In this document: one piece after another, positions 56,301-64,000 of the stretch | How the letters are laid out: each line of letters starts with the position of its first letter | Numbering within the stretch: the first letter of the stretch is position 1 | Assembly (NCBI GenBank): GCA_024642705.1 | Contig: JAHEAQ010000008.1 | Location: 1-64,000, forward strand | Source of the DNA: Bacteroidota bacterium | GTDB lineage: Bacteria; Bacteroidota; Bacteroidia; Chitinophagales; Saprospiraceae | DNA: 64,000 nucleotides | Direction of reading: 5' to 3' | Program-made: the position numbers and the translations under genes | The notes under the pieces: model-generated | Databases searched by the model: none | What the model saw: only the letters and a program-made list of their open reading frames with translations | What the model was told of the DNA's origin: nothing

Positions 56301-56608
56301 TTACTCATTTTAAGATCTGAAAGATCTGTATATACAATTATTTCTATTTTATCATTTAATCTATGCTCTAAAATTTCTTGAATTTCATTGAAATCAAACT
56401 CTGCGAGCTGTAAGGTCGGAATGGCGATATTTTTGCCCCTATCGTACCAATATGTTTTAAAATTTTGAGTTTCATATACCCACCAATACTTGAAATTTTC
56501 ATGGTATTGAACCCTGTTTTTTCCAAAAGTAGTATTTATGCTTTGCCCAGGCACTTTTACGACAAGAGCAAAAAATATTAAAAAGGTATAAATTATTTTA
56601 TTTGTCAT
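53348..56608 (-). CDS. gluzincin-like protein with lost zinc site, propeller and BamA-like barrel (pseudo-protease paralogue)
   Basis: The 1086-residue protein has a signal peptide (MTNKIIYTFLIFFALVVKVPGQ), a peptidase MA-like domain, a TolB/PD40-type propeller (about 300-560, with LSWAPNTNELSLIYEFRD and MLFSSNRQDNYLV) and a C-terminal outer-membrane barrel (about 700-1086, LRGFKYNSRNGTTFGLFNSEIRLPIFN and ITAFFDAGSAWHG). It is the paralogue of 27133-30273, but the zinc motif HELVH is replaced by QGVAE (141-145) and the third-ligand segment VEGLAEY by QLGISKY (174-180). Catalysis is therefore unlikely; it may act as a binding or scaffold protein. It overlaps the pth gene end by four bases. The gene is intact, so loss of catalysis appears selected rather than decay. 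Confidence 0.85.
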   Translation of the reverse strand: MTNKIIYTFLIFFALVVKVPGQSINTTFGKNRVQYHENFKYWWVYETQNFKTYWYDRGKNIAIPTLQLAEFDFNEIQEILEHRLNDKIEIIVYTDLSDLKMSNIGSEETFVTISGRTKVSKNKIFVYFDGNHNNLRKQIKQGVAEVFINSMLYGNSFQELVQNAVMFNIPDWYQLGISKYVETEWDEKSDDQLRNLLTRDKRRYKNFKRLSKDFPQIAGHSFWKFIGDNYGKSSISNLLYLTRINRNMDAAFIYVIGIPFKQLREDWYVHYMQQYKELGPKLETQKEKEILEVRHNKTSTISNIKISSSGRYAAFVENKLGKAKVIVHDFEKDGQFTVLKVGKKNPFEITDLNYPILSWAPNTNELSLIYEFRDIIKQKRIFLDSNEEINDLFAPEYRRIYSAEYKNDNELIISATTDGFSDLYSYNMTNRQSVRITNDFYDDLDLRSAELFGRKGMLFSSNRQDNYLVDRALDTILPIKKFDVFFLELNDEGNKLYRISNTPGESDRHPIALKDNKVAFLSDGSGIINRKIASFQDLSILPQVNFNSNENSNILLHDYKNGRYLYSKHKDQKDIIIEQAVNVSLINNPIITEYKRIEKGLKKTVINKENEKSDVIHLESELFIDKSYYFQTEFKEKPAVNDNPFEFSIFSLPTAENNKNDEASHNIVKFVNSRATAARVRFRVDDVVSRMDNSVLFEGLDSYAGDRQEAYQHQPFGYLVKANLKDIFEDYSFEGGARIPTSLNGSEVFLTFDDRKKQLDKRYALYRKSFSERPEIFTNPSLNTRKNSIIALYQLKYPLDFFTSIRASVTYRKDNFFELVSNKANLESENITSQRIGLKLEYIYDNSYDISLNIKNGFRYKVYLEGVNRFNVKLSSPYKFKLSEAFMTVVGLDARHYLPLGKYAVWANRIAAATNFGSERTLYYLGGVESWLLPAFDMDTPTPGNNYAYTTIAANLRGFKYNSRNGTTFGLFNSEIRLPIFNMLSAGKLRYNMIKNLQITAFFDAGSAWHGLTPYSDENVINTLTLESPPAVVVNVKYFRDPLIYGYGFGLRTSLFGYFVKLDYAWGVETRIVQKPRLYLSFGLDF

Positions 56609-56768
56609 TCTGTAAACAATTTACAAATAATTGGCTGTACAAAAAGAACAACATTTTTAATTTTTAGTTTTTTTTAAAAAATGCTATTAAAATTTAAAGC
56701 TTATTTAACATCTTTTAACTGCACACATTATAAAAAAGACTCATATTTGCAAAATAAAAACGTAAAAC

Positions 56769-57413
56769 ATGGAACTCGCCATATTTAATTTTAATCCTTT
56801 TCAAGAAAATACTTACTTATTATACGACGAAACAGGTGAATGTGTTATCCTAGATCCTGGATGTAGCAATAAAGAGGAAGAAAAATTATTGTCATCCTAT
56901 ATAACGAAGCACAATCTAAAGCCCGTCCGACTCATTAATACTCATTGCCATATAGATCATATTCTAGGAAATAAATACATAAGTGAAAAATACAATTTAG
57001 ATCTAGAAATTCATAAAGGAGAATTAGAAACACTAAAAAGTGGTGCTATGATAGCCAAAATGTATGGAATTCCCTATGAATTATCTCCATTACCCAAAAG
57101 ATTCATTGAGGATAATGATGTTGTTGTTTTTGGGAACACAGCACTTAAAGCAATTCTAACACCAGGGCATTCACCTGCAAGTCTTTCATTTTATAATGAA
57201 GTTGAAAACATTCTAATTGCAGGAGATGTATTATTCCATGAAAGTATAGGAAGAACAGATTTGCCAGGAGGAAATCATCAACTTTTGTTACTCAGTATTA
57301 AAAATCGCGTCTTAACTCTGCCAAATCAAACATTGGTTTTTCCGGGGCATGGTCAAAAAACAACAATTGGTCATGAACGCGTTAATAATCCTTTTTTGAA
57401 AGAATTAAATTAA
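56769..57413 (+). CDS. MBL-fold metallo-hydrolase (glyoxalase II-like)
   Basis: The 214-residue product has the metallo-beta-lactamase fold with the zinc motif INTHCHIDHILGNKYI (HxHxDH), followed by the second His in TPGHSPASL, the Asp in IAGDVLFHESIGRTDLPGGN and the last His in VFPGHGQKTTIG. The GRTDLPGG segment and overall length fit the hydroxyacylglutathione-hydrolase-like group of MBL hydrolases, though glutathione is not expected in a bacillithiol organism, so the natural thioester may be another thiol. A weak promoter-like CATATTTG lies at 56742-56749. It is followed by an unrelated lipoprotein gene. Confidence 0.9.
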   Translation: MELAIFNFNPFQENTYLLYDETGECVILDPGCSNKEEEKLLSSYITKHNLKPVRLINTHCHIDHILGNKYISEKYNLDLEIHKGELETLKSGAMIAKMYGIPYELSPLPKRFIEDNDVVVFGNTALKAILTPGHSPASLSFYNEVENILIAGDVLFHESIGRTDLPGGNHQLLLLSIKNRVLTLPNQTLVFPGHGQKTTIGHERVNNPFLKELN

Positions 57414-57462
57414 TGTTTTTATCGTTTATGATAATATTAAAATAAAAATAAAATTTTTAAAT

Positions 57463-58704
57463 ATGAAACTCAACTTTTTAAAATTTGCATTCTTTTTTAT
57501 TGGGGCGTCAATGTTATTCGTCTCTTGTGATCCGGATCTTTTAGATCCAACTGATGAAGGTGATCCTACAATTTCTGTGACAGGAGCTCCTTCAGCAGCT
57601 ATAGATGCTGAGTCAAGTTTTACTATAAAGGCTGTTGCAACGCCAACAGCCACAAACCCACTAAAAACTCTTGATATTACTCAAGACAATCAGTTGGTAA
57701 ATTTTAGTCGAATTAAGATTAATGGTGCAGCCGCAACAGCAAATCCTATTCTTTTATTTGGTAATGATAAAAATGGATTAAGCTGGGATATTACTATTGT
57801 CGCTCATAGTGATGCTTCTATAAAAGAATATTCCGTTAATATTAAAGATGACGGTAATAATTCTGCTAATTTTTCTTTTGACGTAAGCACTAGTATCAAC
57901 AATCCTTCTTTAGAAGTAACAGCTTCTACGGATATTTCTGTTGCTCCTAAATCATTAATTGGTATTATGGTGAAACTTAAAAAAGGAACTTTTGATTTAG
58001 CAACTTTAGGTGTTTATCAAAATGACGCTTTAATTACCAATTTGACTCGTTTATATTATGATGGCTTGTCAGCAACATTTGATGCAAATCCTTATTTAAT
58101 TCCGGCAATACATAAAGATGGAGCAGACATTACTTTATATGTCAGGGTTCAAGATTTACCATCAACAGATCCATACAAATTTGTTCTCTCGGATACAGAA
58201 GGCAATTCGGCTACTTTTGATTTTAACGTTACCACAGCAACACCTGTTACTGAATTAACGGGAATTTTATTGAATGCAGCAGGTCCTGTTAATACTGGAG
58301 GATTAGATTTGGATGAAGGTATTGGTACCGGATCGGCTAATGCAATAGCGGAAATAAGAGATGAGGGAATTGATTTAGGCTTGCCGCTTGCTAGCAATTG
58401 GAAAAAAAGTATTGCTGGAGTTAACGGCAGTGTTCTTAGACAGCTAAAACCTGGTCAAAATGGATTAAGTGAAACATTCACTTATGCTGACGTCACCGCA
58501 AAAGAAACTATTTCAAGCATATATGAGAACGGAGAAGCTTTCACTTTGAAAAATAATGCTGGTGATCTAATTAGTGCATCTGTGAATGTCGGAGATCTTT
58601 TTGTGGTTAAAAATGGAGAAAATTTCTATTTGCTAATTGTCAAAGAAGTAAATGTTGTAACTGATAGTAACGCGGATAACTATGTTTTTAACATCAAAAA
58701 ATAG
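57463..58704 (+). CDS. Ig-like-domain lipoprotein of unknown function
   Basis: A lipoprotein signal ends in FVSC (lipid-modified Cys22), followed by a Asp/Pro-rich tether and about three Ig-like beta-sandwich units. Repeated strand patterns such as LKTLDITQDNQLVNFSRIKINGAAATANPILL and LATLGVYQNDALITNLTRLYYDGLSATFDANPYLI show two homologous domains of about 110 residues (about 40-135 and 145-255). A C-terminal domain with IAEIRDEGIDLGLPLASNWKKSIAGVNGSVLRQL follows. It is exposed on the cell envelope. Function unknown; such multi-domain lipoproteins are common in Saprospiria-like bacteria. Confidence 0.8.
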   Translation: MKLNFLKFAFFFIGASMLFVSCDPDLLDPTDEGDPTISVTGAPSAAIDAESSFTIKAVATPTATNPLKTLDITQDNQLVNFSRIKINGAAATANPILLFGNDKNGLSWDITIVAHSDASIKEYSVNIKDDGNNSANFSFDVSTSINNPSLEVTASTDISVAPKSLIGIMVKLKKGTFDLATLGVYQNDALITNLTRLYYDGLSATFDANPYLIPAIHKDGADITLYVRVQDLPSTDPYKFVLSDTEGNSATFDFNVTTATPVTELTGILLNAAGPVNTGGLDLDEGIGTGSANAIAEIRDEGIDLGLPLASNWKKSIAGVNGSVLRQLKPGQNGLSETFTYADVTAKETISSIYENGEAFTLKNNAGDLISASVNVGDLFVVKNGENFYLLIVKEVNVVTDSNADNYVFNIKK

Positions 58705-59035
58705 CACGACTTTTTAATATCAAATTGTTCCCGAGACAAAGCTCTTTATATCATCTGTATAACGAGAGTAGGTATTAAGAATTCAAAGTCGCTATATTAA
58801 AAAAGGTTTAAAAATAAAAGGCTAGAATGGGTTTTCATTCTAGCCTTTTTAAATGTATGATTTGTGGGTAATAACTTAATCCAACCACTTATAATATATG
58901 CAAAATAAATTGACAAAATCTAAAATATTTGACCTTATATTTTGCTTTGAATTCCTTGCTACCCTCTGTCAAAAAGGGAATTTCCTCCTCTAACATGAAT
59001 AGCAAATATAACAGAGAGCGCCATTTAGTATTATA
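58705..59035. other. convergent intergenic region
   Basis: Between the lipoprotein gene and the minus-strand cytochrome operon. Apart from the strong bidirectional terminator at 58816-58850, I see no gene or other structured element here. Confidence 0.5.
58816..58850. terminator. bidirectional terminator between convergent genes
   Basis: A perfect 14-base stem, AAAAGGCTAGAATG at 58816-58829 and CATTCTAGCCTTTT at 58836-58849, has a six-base loop GGTTTT and U-runs on both strands. It serves the lipoprotein gene on the plus strand and the cytochrome operon ending at 59036 on the minus strand. Confidence 0.85.
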
Positions 59036-60382
59036 CTATTCTATTCCACTGATTACCTCAATATCTGGCCTTATTGACTTCAAATTTTCTATCCCAGAAG
59101 CACTAACATTTGTCTGCCATGTATAAATTCTTTCAAGAGCTGGAAATTTGCTTAAATGGTTTAAAATTTCATCATCAACCTTAGTATTAAATAAATTAAT
59201 CGCCTCCAATCGTGGTAATGGTTCGATTTGTAAAATATTTTCCGATCTAGTATTGGTTCCTTGTAACTGAAGACGAATAAGATTTTTTAATTTTGAGATA
59301 TCTTCAAAACATTGTTCTGAAAGTATTGAATTTTTAAGATCTAATACAATGACATTGCTAATAAATTTATCAATTCCAAGAGAACCATCAACTTCTGTTT
59401 TTGTTAATCCAATTTCTATAAAATTATTATCACTAGATGAACCGCTAATTTTAAAACCAGTTTTACTAAAATTTTCAATAACCGAATCAAGTAATTCCGG
59501 GGCCTTTTCTTTTTCATACCATGGTCTAGGAGAAAAGTCAAGATTATAATTTTTCTGAATGATTCGAATGATTTCTTCTGATTTTTCCGTTGATGAAGTT
59601 TTTTCTTCATAATCAGCTCCATTTTCAATCCACCATTTTAACAATTCCACTTCGAAAAAAGACATTGGAACTCCTGTTGTTGGCATAAACTTGGGGTTAC
59701 TTTGACTTATGCTCACTCGGTGGAATAAATCACTTTCTTCTGAATTTCCTGCAATGATAACTTCTCCATTTTTTCCTCCTTTAAAAAGTGCTTCTTTAGT
59801 ACTAATATCCAGTCCTCCGCTAGAAGATTTTGGATTGTGGCATTGAACACATTTTTGATCCAAAATTGGAAAAATTAGGTCTTCGTATGTGACTACTGAA
59901 TCAAGATGCATGGAAGAAAGGTCTATTTTTGATGGTGGCTGGTAACCTACCATTTTTTGAAAAACGACAGGGGCTTTTTCAATTAAATAATCATTTCCAT
60001 GAGTCAATTGGCCTCCTAGGTGTCCGCCTATCGTGATAAGAACAAGAAGTAGCCCCCGAAAAATATTCAATAATAGTCCCTTTTTTTGTTCAAAAAAGAT
60101 ATTGATTAACATAAAAAATAAAGAAATACCACAAATAGAAATACCAAGCCATTTATGCCAGAAAAGCGTAGATTCAGAATAAAAAGAGACCGTTGATAAC
60201 TGCCAACCAGTAAAAATTGAAACTAGAGCGGTTGCGAAACTAAAAAACCACAACCAAGTAATAATTTTTCCTGAAGATTTCAGAAAAAACTCAATAATCA
60301 AGGTTATTATAATGATTCCGATTGGTAAATGGACAATTAAAGGGTGAAACCTACCAATGAATGCTGAAAAGTCAAATTCCAT
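59036..60382 (-). CDS. DUF2231 membrane protein fused to a c-type cytochrome domain and LRR tail
   Basis: Residues 1-130 hold four membrane helices (about 13-33, 42-62, 76-96, 107-125) with the DUF2231 start FHPLIVHLPIGIIIITLIIE. Then a planctomycete-type cytochrome domain (PF07635-like) has a single haem motif KCVQCH (Cys178, Cys181, His182) and likely Met ligands in FMPTTGVPM (233/240). The rest (about 260-448) ends in leucine-rich repeats (VIVLDLKNSILSEQCFEDISKLKNLIRLQLQGTN, LEAINLFNTKVDDEILNHLSKFPALERIYTW). This domain set is typical of the PSCyt1-PSD1-DUF1501 gene group of Planctomycetes, Verrucomicrobia and some Bacteroidota. It is third in the minus-strand operon. Confidence 0.88.
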   Translation of the reverse strand: MEFDFSAFIGRFHPLIVHLPIGIIIITLIIEFFLKSSGKIITWLWFFSFATALVSIFTGWQLSTVSFYSESTLFWHKWLGISICGISLFFMLINIFFEQKKGLLLNIFRGLLLVLITIGGHLGGQLTHGNDYLIEKAPVVFQKMVGYQPPSKIDLSSMHLDSVVTYEDLIFPILDQKCVQCHNPKSSSGGLDISTKEALFKGGKNGEVIIAGNSEESDLFHRVSISQSNPKFMPTTGVPMSFFEVELLKWWIENGADYEEKTSSTEKSEEIIRIIQKNYNLDFSPRPWYEKEKAPELLDSVIENFSKTGFKISGSSSDNNFIEIGLTKTEVDGSLGIDKFISNVIVLDLKNSILSEQCFEDISKLKNLIRLQLQGTNTRSENILQIEPLPRLEAINLFNTKVDDEILNHLSKFPALERIYTWQTNVSASGIENLKSIRPDIEVISGIE

Positions 60383-60418
60383 AATTTCTCTTTAATTCTT
60401 TCAAAATATTTTTTCTCG

Positions 60419-61876
60419 CTATGCTAAAATTTCATTCACTACTTTTCCGTGCACATCGGTTAATCTGAATCTTCTCCCTTGGTACTTAAAATTTAATCGC
60501 TCGTGGTCTATTCCCAATAAATGCATTAATGTAGCCTGAAAATCATGAACATGGACTGAATTAGAAGTAATATTGTAACCGAATTCGTCCGTAGAACCAA
60601 AAGAAAAACCCTTTTTTATTCCTGCTCCTGCCATAAAAATAGAAAAACATTTCGGATGATGATCTCTCCCGTAAGAATCTGCAGTAATTATTCCTTGTGA
60701 ATAACTTGTTCGTCCAAATTCTCCTCCCCAAATTACCAATGTGTCTTCAAGAAGGCCTCTTTGTTTTAAATCAGAGATCAACGCTGCAGTCGGTTGATCT
60801 GTTTCTTTACATTGTCTTTTCATTAGTCCAGGAAGTCCTCCGTGTGCATCCCAACCTTGGTGGTACAATTGAATAAATTTTACATCTCTTTCTGCAAGCC
60901 TACGAGCTAAAAGACAATTTGCTGCATAGGTTCCTGGAATTTTACTGTCTTCTCCATACATTTTATAAATATGGTCAGGTTCTTTAGAGATGTTCATGAT
61001 TTCTGGCACCGAAGTCTGCATCCTAAAAGCCATTTCATATTGGTTCATTCTCGAAAGTATTTCTGGGTCTCCATTTTCATCATGACTCAATCTCCCTAGC
61101 TTATCAATATAATCTAGTTGTTCTCTTCTATTATCTGCACTAACTCCCGGTGGATTATCGAGATAAAGAACTGGATCTTTTCCTGCTCTAAATTGCACAC
61201 CTTGATATTGTGATGGTAAAAATCCATTACCCCATAGCCTTGAATATAATGGTTGTGCTCCCTGCTTCCCTTTGGTAACTAGAACTACAAAAGAAGGTAG
61301 ATTTTCATTATCAGAGCCTAGACCATAACTCAACCAAGAACCAATAGATGGCCTTCCGGGAAATTGTGATCCTGTTTGTATAAAAGTAATTGCTGGATCA
61401 TGATTGATGGCATCTGTATTCATTGATTTTATAAAACACAGCTCATCCACTATTTTAGCAGTATGAGGCATTAATTCACTTACCCATGCCCCACTTTCAC
61501 CATGCTTGTCAAATTTGAACTTGCTTCCAACCACTCTATAAGAAGCTTGGCCAGAGCTCATTCCTGTTAATCTTTGCCCTGCAATTACACTTTCTGGCAT
61601 GTTAGTTCCTTGGAGTTTTTCCAAGATGGGCTTGTAATCAAATAATTCAGCTTGAGATGGACCTCCACTTTGAAATAAATATATAACCCTTTTTGCTTTA
61701 GGAGCAAAATGAGGGTTACCTAATATTCCTCCAAAAGTATTAATAGGCTTGCTTTTTGAATTTGCTATTAATGGATTAATTAATGACCCCATTGCCATAG
61801 CGCCTAAACCTAAAGAAGTTTTCGCAAGGAAAGCCCTTCTATTATAATTCTTGTTCTCATTTCCACAATACGACAT
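60419..61876 (-). CDS. DUF1501 protein with Tat signal (sulfatase-like fold)
   Basis: The N-terminus has a twin-arginine signal, YNRRAFLAKTS (Arg13, Arg14), followed by a hydrophobic stretch GLGAMAMGSLINPLIA. The mature part is DUF1501 (PF07394), an alkaline-phosphatase/sulfatase-like fold. Segments are RVIYLFQSGGPSQAELFDYKP, GSWLSYGLGSDNENLPSFVVL, FIQLYHQGWDAHGG, DTLVIWGGEFGRTSYSQG and GRDHHPKCFSIFMAGAGIKKG, and a C-terminal HDFQATLMHLLGIDHERLNFKYQGRRFRLTDVHG. Tat export implies folding with a cofactor in the cytoplasm. It starts 12 bases after the PSD1 gene, its usual partner. Enzymatic substrate is unknown; the set is often associated with polysaccharide breakdown. Confidence 0.93.
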   Translation of the reverse strand: MSYCGNENKNYNRRAFLAKTSLGLGAMAMGSLINPLIANSKSKPINTFGGILGNPHFAPKAKRVIYLFQSGGPSQAELFDYKPILEKLQGTNMPESVIAGQRLTGMSSGQASYRVVGSKFKFDKHGESGAWVSELMPHTAKIVDELCFIKSMNTDAINHDPAITFIQTGSQFPGRPSIGSWLSYGLGSDNENLPSFVVLVTKGKQGAQPLYSRLWGNGFLPSQYQGVQFRAGKDPVLYLDNPPGVSADNRREQLDYIDKLGRLSHDENGDPEILSRMNQYEMAFRMQTSVPEIMNISKEPDHIYKMYGEDSKIPGTYAANCLLARRLAERDVKFIQLYHQGWDAHGGLPGLMKRQCKETDQPTAALISDLKQRGLLEDTLVIWGGEFGRTSYSQGIITADSYGRDHHPKCFSIFMAGAGIKKGFSFGSTDEFGYNITSNSVHVHDFQATLMHLLGIDHERLNFKYQGRRFRLTDVHGKVVNEILA

Positions 61877-61888
61877 ATTATTTCTTAT

Positions 61889-64000
61889 TTACCTTTTCAT
61901 GTATGCTTCATTATGGTTGATTATAGTACTTGCAACCAATGTTAATGCTGCACTTTTACTCACATTTTCATAAACAAAGTCTTTGGATTCTCCAACCGCC
62001 AATAATTTACTGGCTTCAATTGGGTTTTTTGTAAAATATCGAGCTTGTTTTTCATATAATTCTTCTAGTAACTTAAGCTCTTCAGAATTTGCTTTTCTCC
62101 CAATTGTTAATCTAAAAGCATATTGTATTTGTTGTTCTACTGATTTTCCTCCTTCTTCTTGAATTCTTGATGCCATTACTCTTGCTGCTTCTACAAATTC
62201 AGGATCGTTTAACAAAACTAATGCCTGCAATGGTGTACTTGTGTTTTCTCTTTTAATAGTACAAACCTCTCTAGAAGGTGCATCAAATATTGTCATTGCC
62301 GGGTGAGGGGAAGTTCTTCTTACAAAGGTGTAAAGACTTCTTCTATATAAACTGTCTCCCTGACTTTGGCGATAATTTAGAAGTATGTGAGAAAATGAAG
62401 ATTTTTCTATCCATAAGTCACCAGGTTGGTATGGTTTTACACTTTCTCCGCCTTGCTTTTTAACCAGTAGTCCACTAGCTGCCAATGAATTGTCACGAAT
62501 CATTTCTGCTTGTAGCCTATAAGACGGTGATCTAGATAAAAATTTATTGCTAGGATCTATTTCCTTATCTTTCTCATTTAGCTTTGAAGATTGTCTATAT
62601 GTGTATGACATAACCATTTTCTTAATCAACCATTTTAAGTTCCATCCTTCTTCCATAAATGATACTGAAAGATAATCCAATAATTTCGGGTGACTAGGTC
62701 GGGATCCTTGAAGACCAAAATCATTTGAAGATTCAACAATTCCTTTACCAAAAATCATTTGCCAATATCTATTAACTGCAACTCTTGCCGTTAGTGGATT
62801 TTTTTCGTCGAATAACCAATTTGATAATCCCAACCTGTTTTTTGGAAGATCATCAGAAAAATTATTTAAAACCTGTGGAGTACTAGGAAAAACAATTTCT
62901 TTCGGCTGTAAATATTCTCCCCTTGTATAGATATAACTCTTTCTAGAAATGGGCATTTCTTCCATAACCATTACCTCACTAATGTCATTATAAAGTTGGA
63001 TTTTTTGAAATACCAAATCTTTCAATTTTGATTTTTCATTAATTACCTGCTTATCCTGGTGAATTTTAAATGCAGATAAAACATTTTCTGAAAAGTTAGT
63101 GTTTTTTGGAAAAGCAATTAATTGAATCTCAAGTTGTGAGAGTTCCGCATTGAAAAGTTTAACTTCATCAATTTTTCCAAGGAAAACCCCATTTTCTCCA
63201 GTAAACCCGCGATAGGATTTTCCGATTCGTATTGGCTTCTGTAAAACAGGAATATGATTATCTGTTCTAATAGGTAAAATACTTTTGTACAATTGATCAA
63301 AAACGATTTCAGTTGGACTTTCCTTTCCATTTATAAAGAGCTTTATTCCTTTTGCCTTAGATGATCCATCATAAGTAAAAGATACATTTTGCCATTCGTT
63401 TATTTCAATAGATTCTTGGGTTCTTGTTTGAATATAATTATGTGGTAGTGAATTAATCAGTTTAAGATTTAGCCTATTATTATTGTCAAGATAAAATTCC
63501 CATCCGCGCCAAAAACTATTCTTATTTCCCGTAGTGCACATTAAGGTTTGGGTCTTTGTTGAATCTTTTTTTGTTGTGTTAACCCAAAGTGAGGCAGAAA
63601 ATGGTTCGTTTGCTTCAAAACCGTTCACCTCGTGAATGTACAATTCATCATATTCGCCTGTCAATCTTGCTGCATTCCCTTTAAATCCATCCGTAATTTC
63701 TGTGGTTGTACTAGATGTAAGGTTTTTGTTGTTGTCTAAGATTTTGCCTTCTATTTTTTCAAATTCACCATAAAAGATTCTGTCTTTAGTATTTTCCTTA
63801 GAGGGTATTTCTTGTACAAATTTTGAAATATTAAGAATTTGATTTTTTGTGAAATTTATTTTTTCTTCTTGTTCAGAAATAGCTTTGTTAATATCTAGGA
63901 TTTTTTGTGAAATTTCTGGAGTTACAGCTGGAGTCATGGGACCATAATTGCCATCATCACCTGTCATTCCTAATTCATTAACATTATTGAAAAAGGCGGT
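61889..64000 (-). CDS. PSD1/DUF1553 protein with LamG domain (5' end outside the window)
   Basis: The reading frame continues to the right edge without a stop (the codons 63968-64000 add FFNNVNELG-type sequence), so the Met at 63967 is internal and the gene is truncated here. The visible part has a LamG/concanavalin-like domain (about 120-285, FSASLWVNTTKKD, EWQNVSFTYDGSSKAKGIKLFINGKES). The DUF1553 (PSD1) domain follows, with ENPLTARVAVNRYWQMIFGKGIVESSNDFGLQGSRPSHPKLLDYLSVSFMEEGWNLKWLIKKMV, then TSTPLQALVLLNDPEFVEAARVMASRI. Full-length members start with a PSCyt1 haem domain and DUF1549, which would lie beyond the edge. First gene seen of the operon with DUF1501. Confidence 0.9.
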   Translation of the reverse strand, partial: TAFFNNVNELGMTGDDGNYGPMTPAVTPEISQKILDINKAISEQEEKINFTKNQILNISKFVQEIPSKENTKDRIFYGEFEKIEGKILDNNKNLTSSTTTEITDGFKGNAARLTGEYDELYIHEVNGFEANEPFSASLWVNTTKKDSTKTQTLMCTTGNKNSFWRGWEFYLDNNNRLNLKLINSLPHNYIQTRTQESIEINEWQNVSFTYDGSSKAKGIKLFINGKESPTEIVFDQLYKSILPIRTDNHIPVLQKPIRIGKSYRGFTGENGVFLGKIDEVKLFNAELSQLEIQLIAFPKNTNFSENVLSAFKIHQDKQVINEKSKLKDLVFQKIQLYNDISEVMVMEEMPISRKSYIYTRGEYLQPKEIVFPSTPQVLNNFSDDLPKNRLGLSNWLFDEKNPLTARVAVNRYWQMIFGKGIVESSNDFGLQGSRPSHPKLLDYLSVSFMEEGWNLKWLIKKMVMSYTYRQSSKLNEKDKEIDPSNKFLSRSPSYRLQAEMIRDNSLAASGLLVKKQGGESVKPYQPGDLWIEKSSFSHILLNYRQSQGDSLYRRSLYTFVRRTSPHPAMTIFDAPSREVCTIKRENTSTPLQALVLLNDPEFVEAARVMASRIQEEGGKSVEQQIQYAFRLTIGRKANSEELKLLEELYEKQARYFTKNPIEASKLLAVGESKDFVYENVSKSAALTLVASTIINHNEAYMKR

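Overview
The window comes from a low-GC (roughly one third G+C by eye) member of the Bacteroidota, most likely a Saprospiria-type lineage. Evidence: type IX secretion (T9SS) C-terminal sorting domains on two secreted proteins, a PorE-like TPR/PD40/OmpA protein, LytTR two-component signalling, bacillithiol synthesis (BshA), many Bacteroidota-specific DUF families (DUF5777, DUF6438, DUF4783, DUF5606, TIGR02757), several TAnnTTTG promoter boxes and few Shine-Dalgarno sites. I recognised no tRNA, rRNA, CRISPR array, phage or intact insertion sequence. Both ends cut genes.

Layout. 1-2312: a 5'-truncated secreted-protein fragment, one orphan gene and two gene-poor AT-rich stretches. 2313-13063: the most distinctive block. 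It holds a T9SS-exported protein made of four near-equal 248-residue PF03640-type units, then a tightly packed run of YceI, LytS-type sensor kinase, LytTR regulator, two lipoproteins with three c-type haem domains, a membrane OB-fold protein, a second YceI and a DUF5777 beta-barrel. I read this as a dedicated, self-regulated envelope redox or lipid/quinone-handling system. 13660-15385: a secreted M43 metalloprotease and a DUF6438 lipoprotein. 15563-20377: rimP-nusA-infB behind a clear promoter and a terminator-like leader hairpin. 20457-27056: TIGR02757, DUF4783, gpmI, a lipoprotein, serC, a YgjP-like peptidase and nadA. 27133-31538: a gluzincin/propeller/barrel protein and a YdjC-type deacetylase. 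31659-40639: GH3, recO, fused 2-oxoacid dehydrogenase E1, DUF5606, purine nucleoside phosphorylase and uvrA. 40640-41448: an 800-base gene-free stretch with a strong hairpin. 41449-52551: a TPR-like orphan, lipoprotein YceI, a B12-type MerR regulator divergent from bshA, rlmD, a PorE-like protein, a TPR protein, radical SAM/SPASM and DinB. 52734-58704: pth, a second gluzincin-like protein whose catalytic residues are lost, an MBL hydrolase and an Ig-like lipoprotein. 59036-64000: a minus-strand Planctomycetes-style set (PSD1/DUF1553, DUF1501, DUF2231-cytochrome-LRR), its first gene running off the right edge.

Recurring themes are cell-envelope redox (three YceI proteins, four c-type haem motifs in three proteins), T9SS export, and degenerate regulator or enzyme paralogues (MerR-B12 without its cobalt ligand, a gluzincin without HExxH). 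Function statements rest on recognising motifs by eye; no database search was run.
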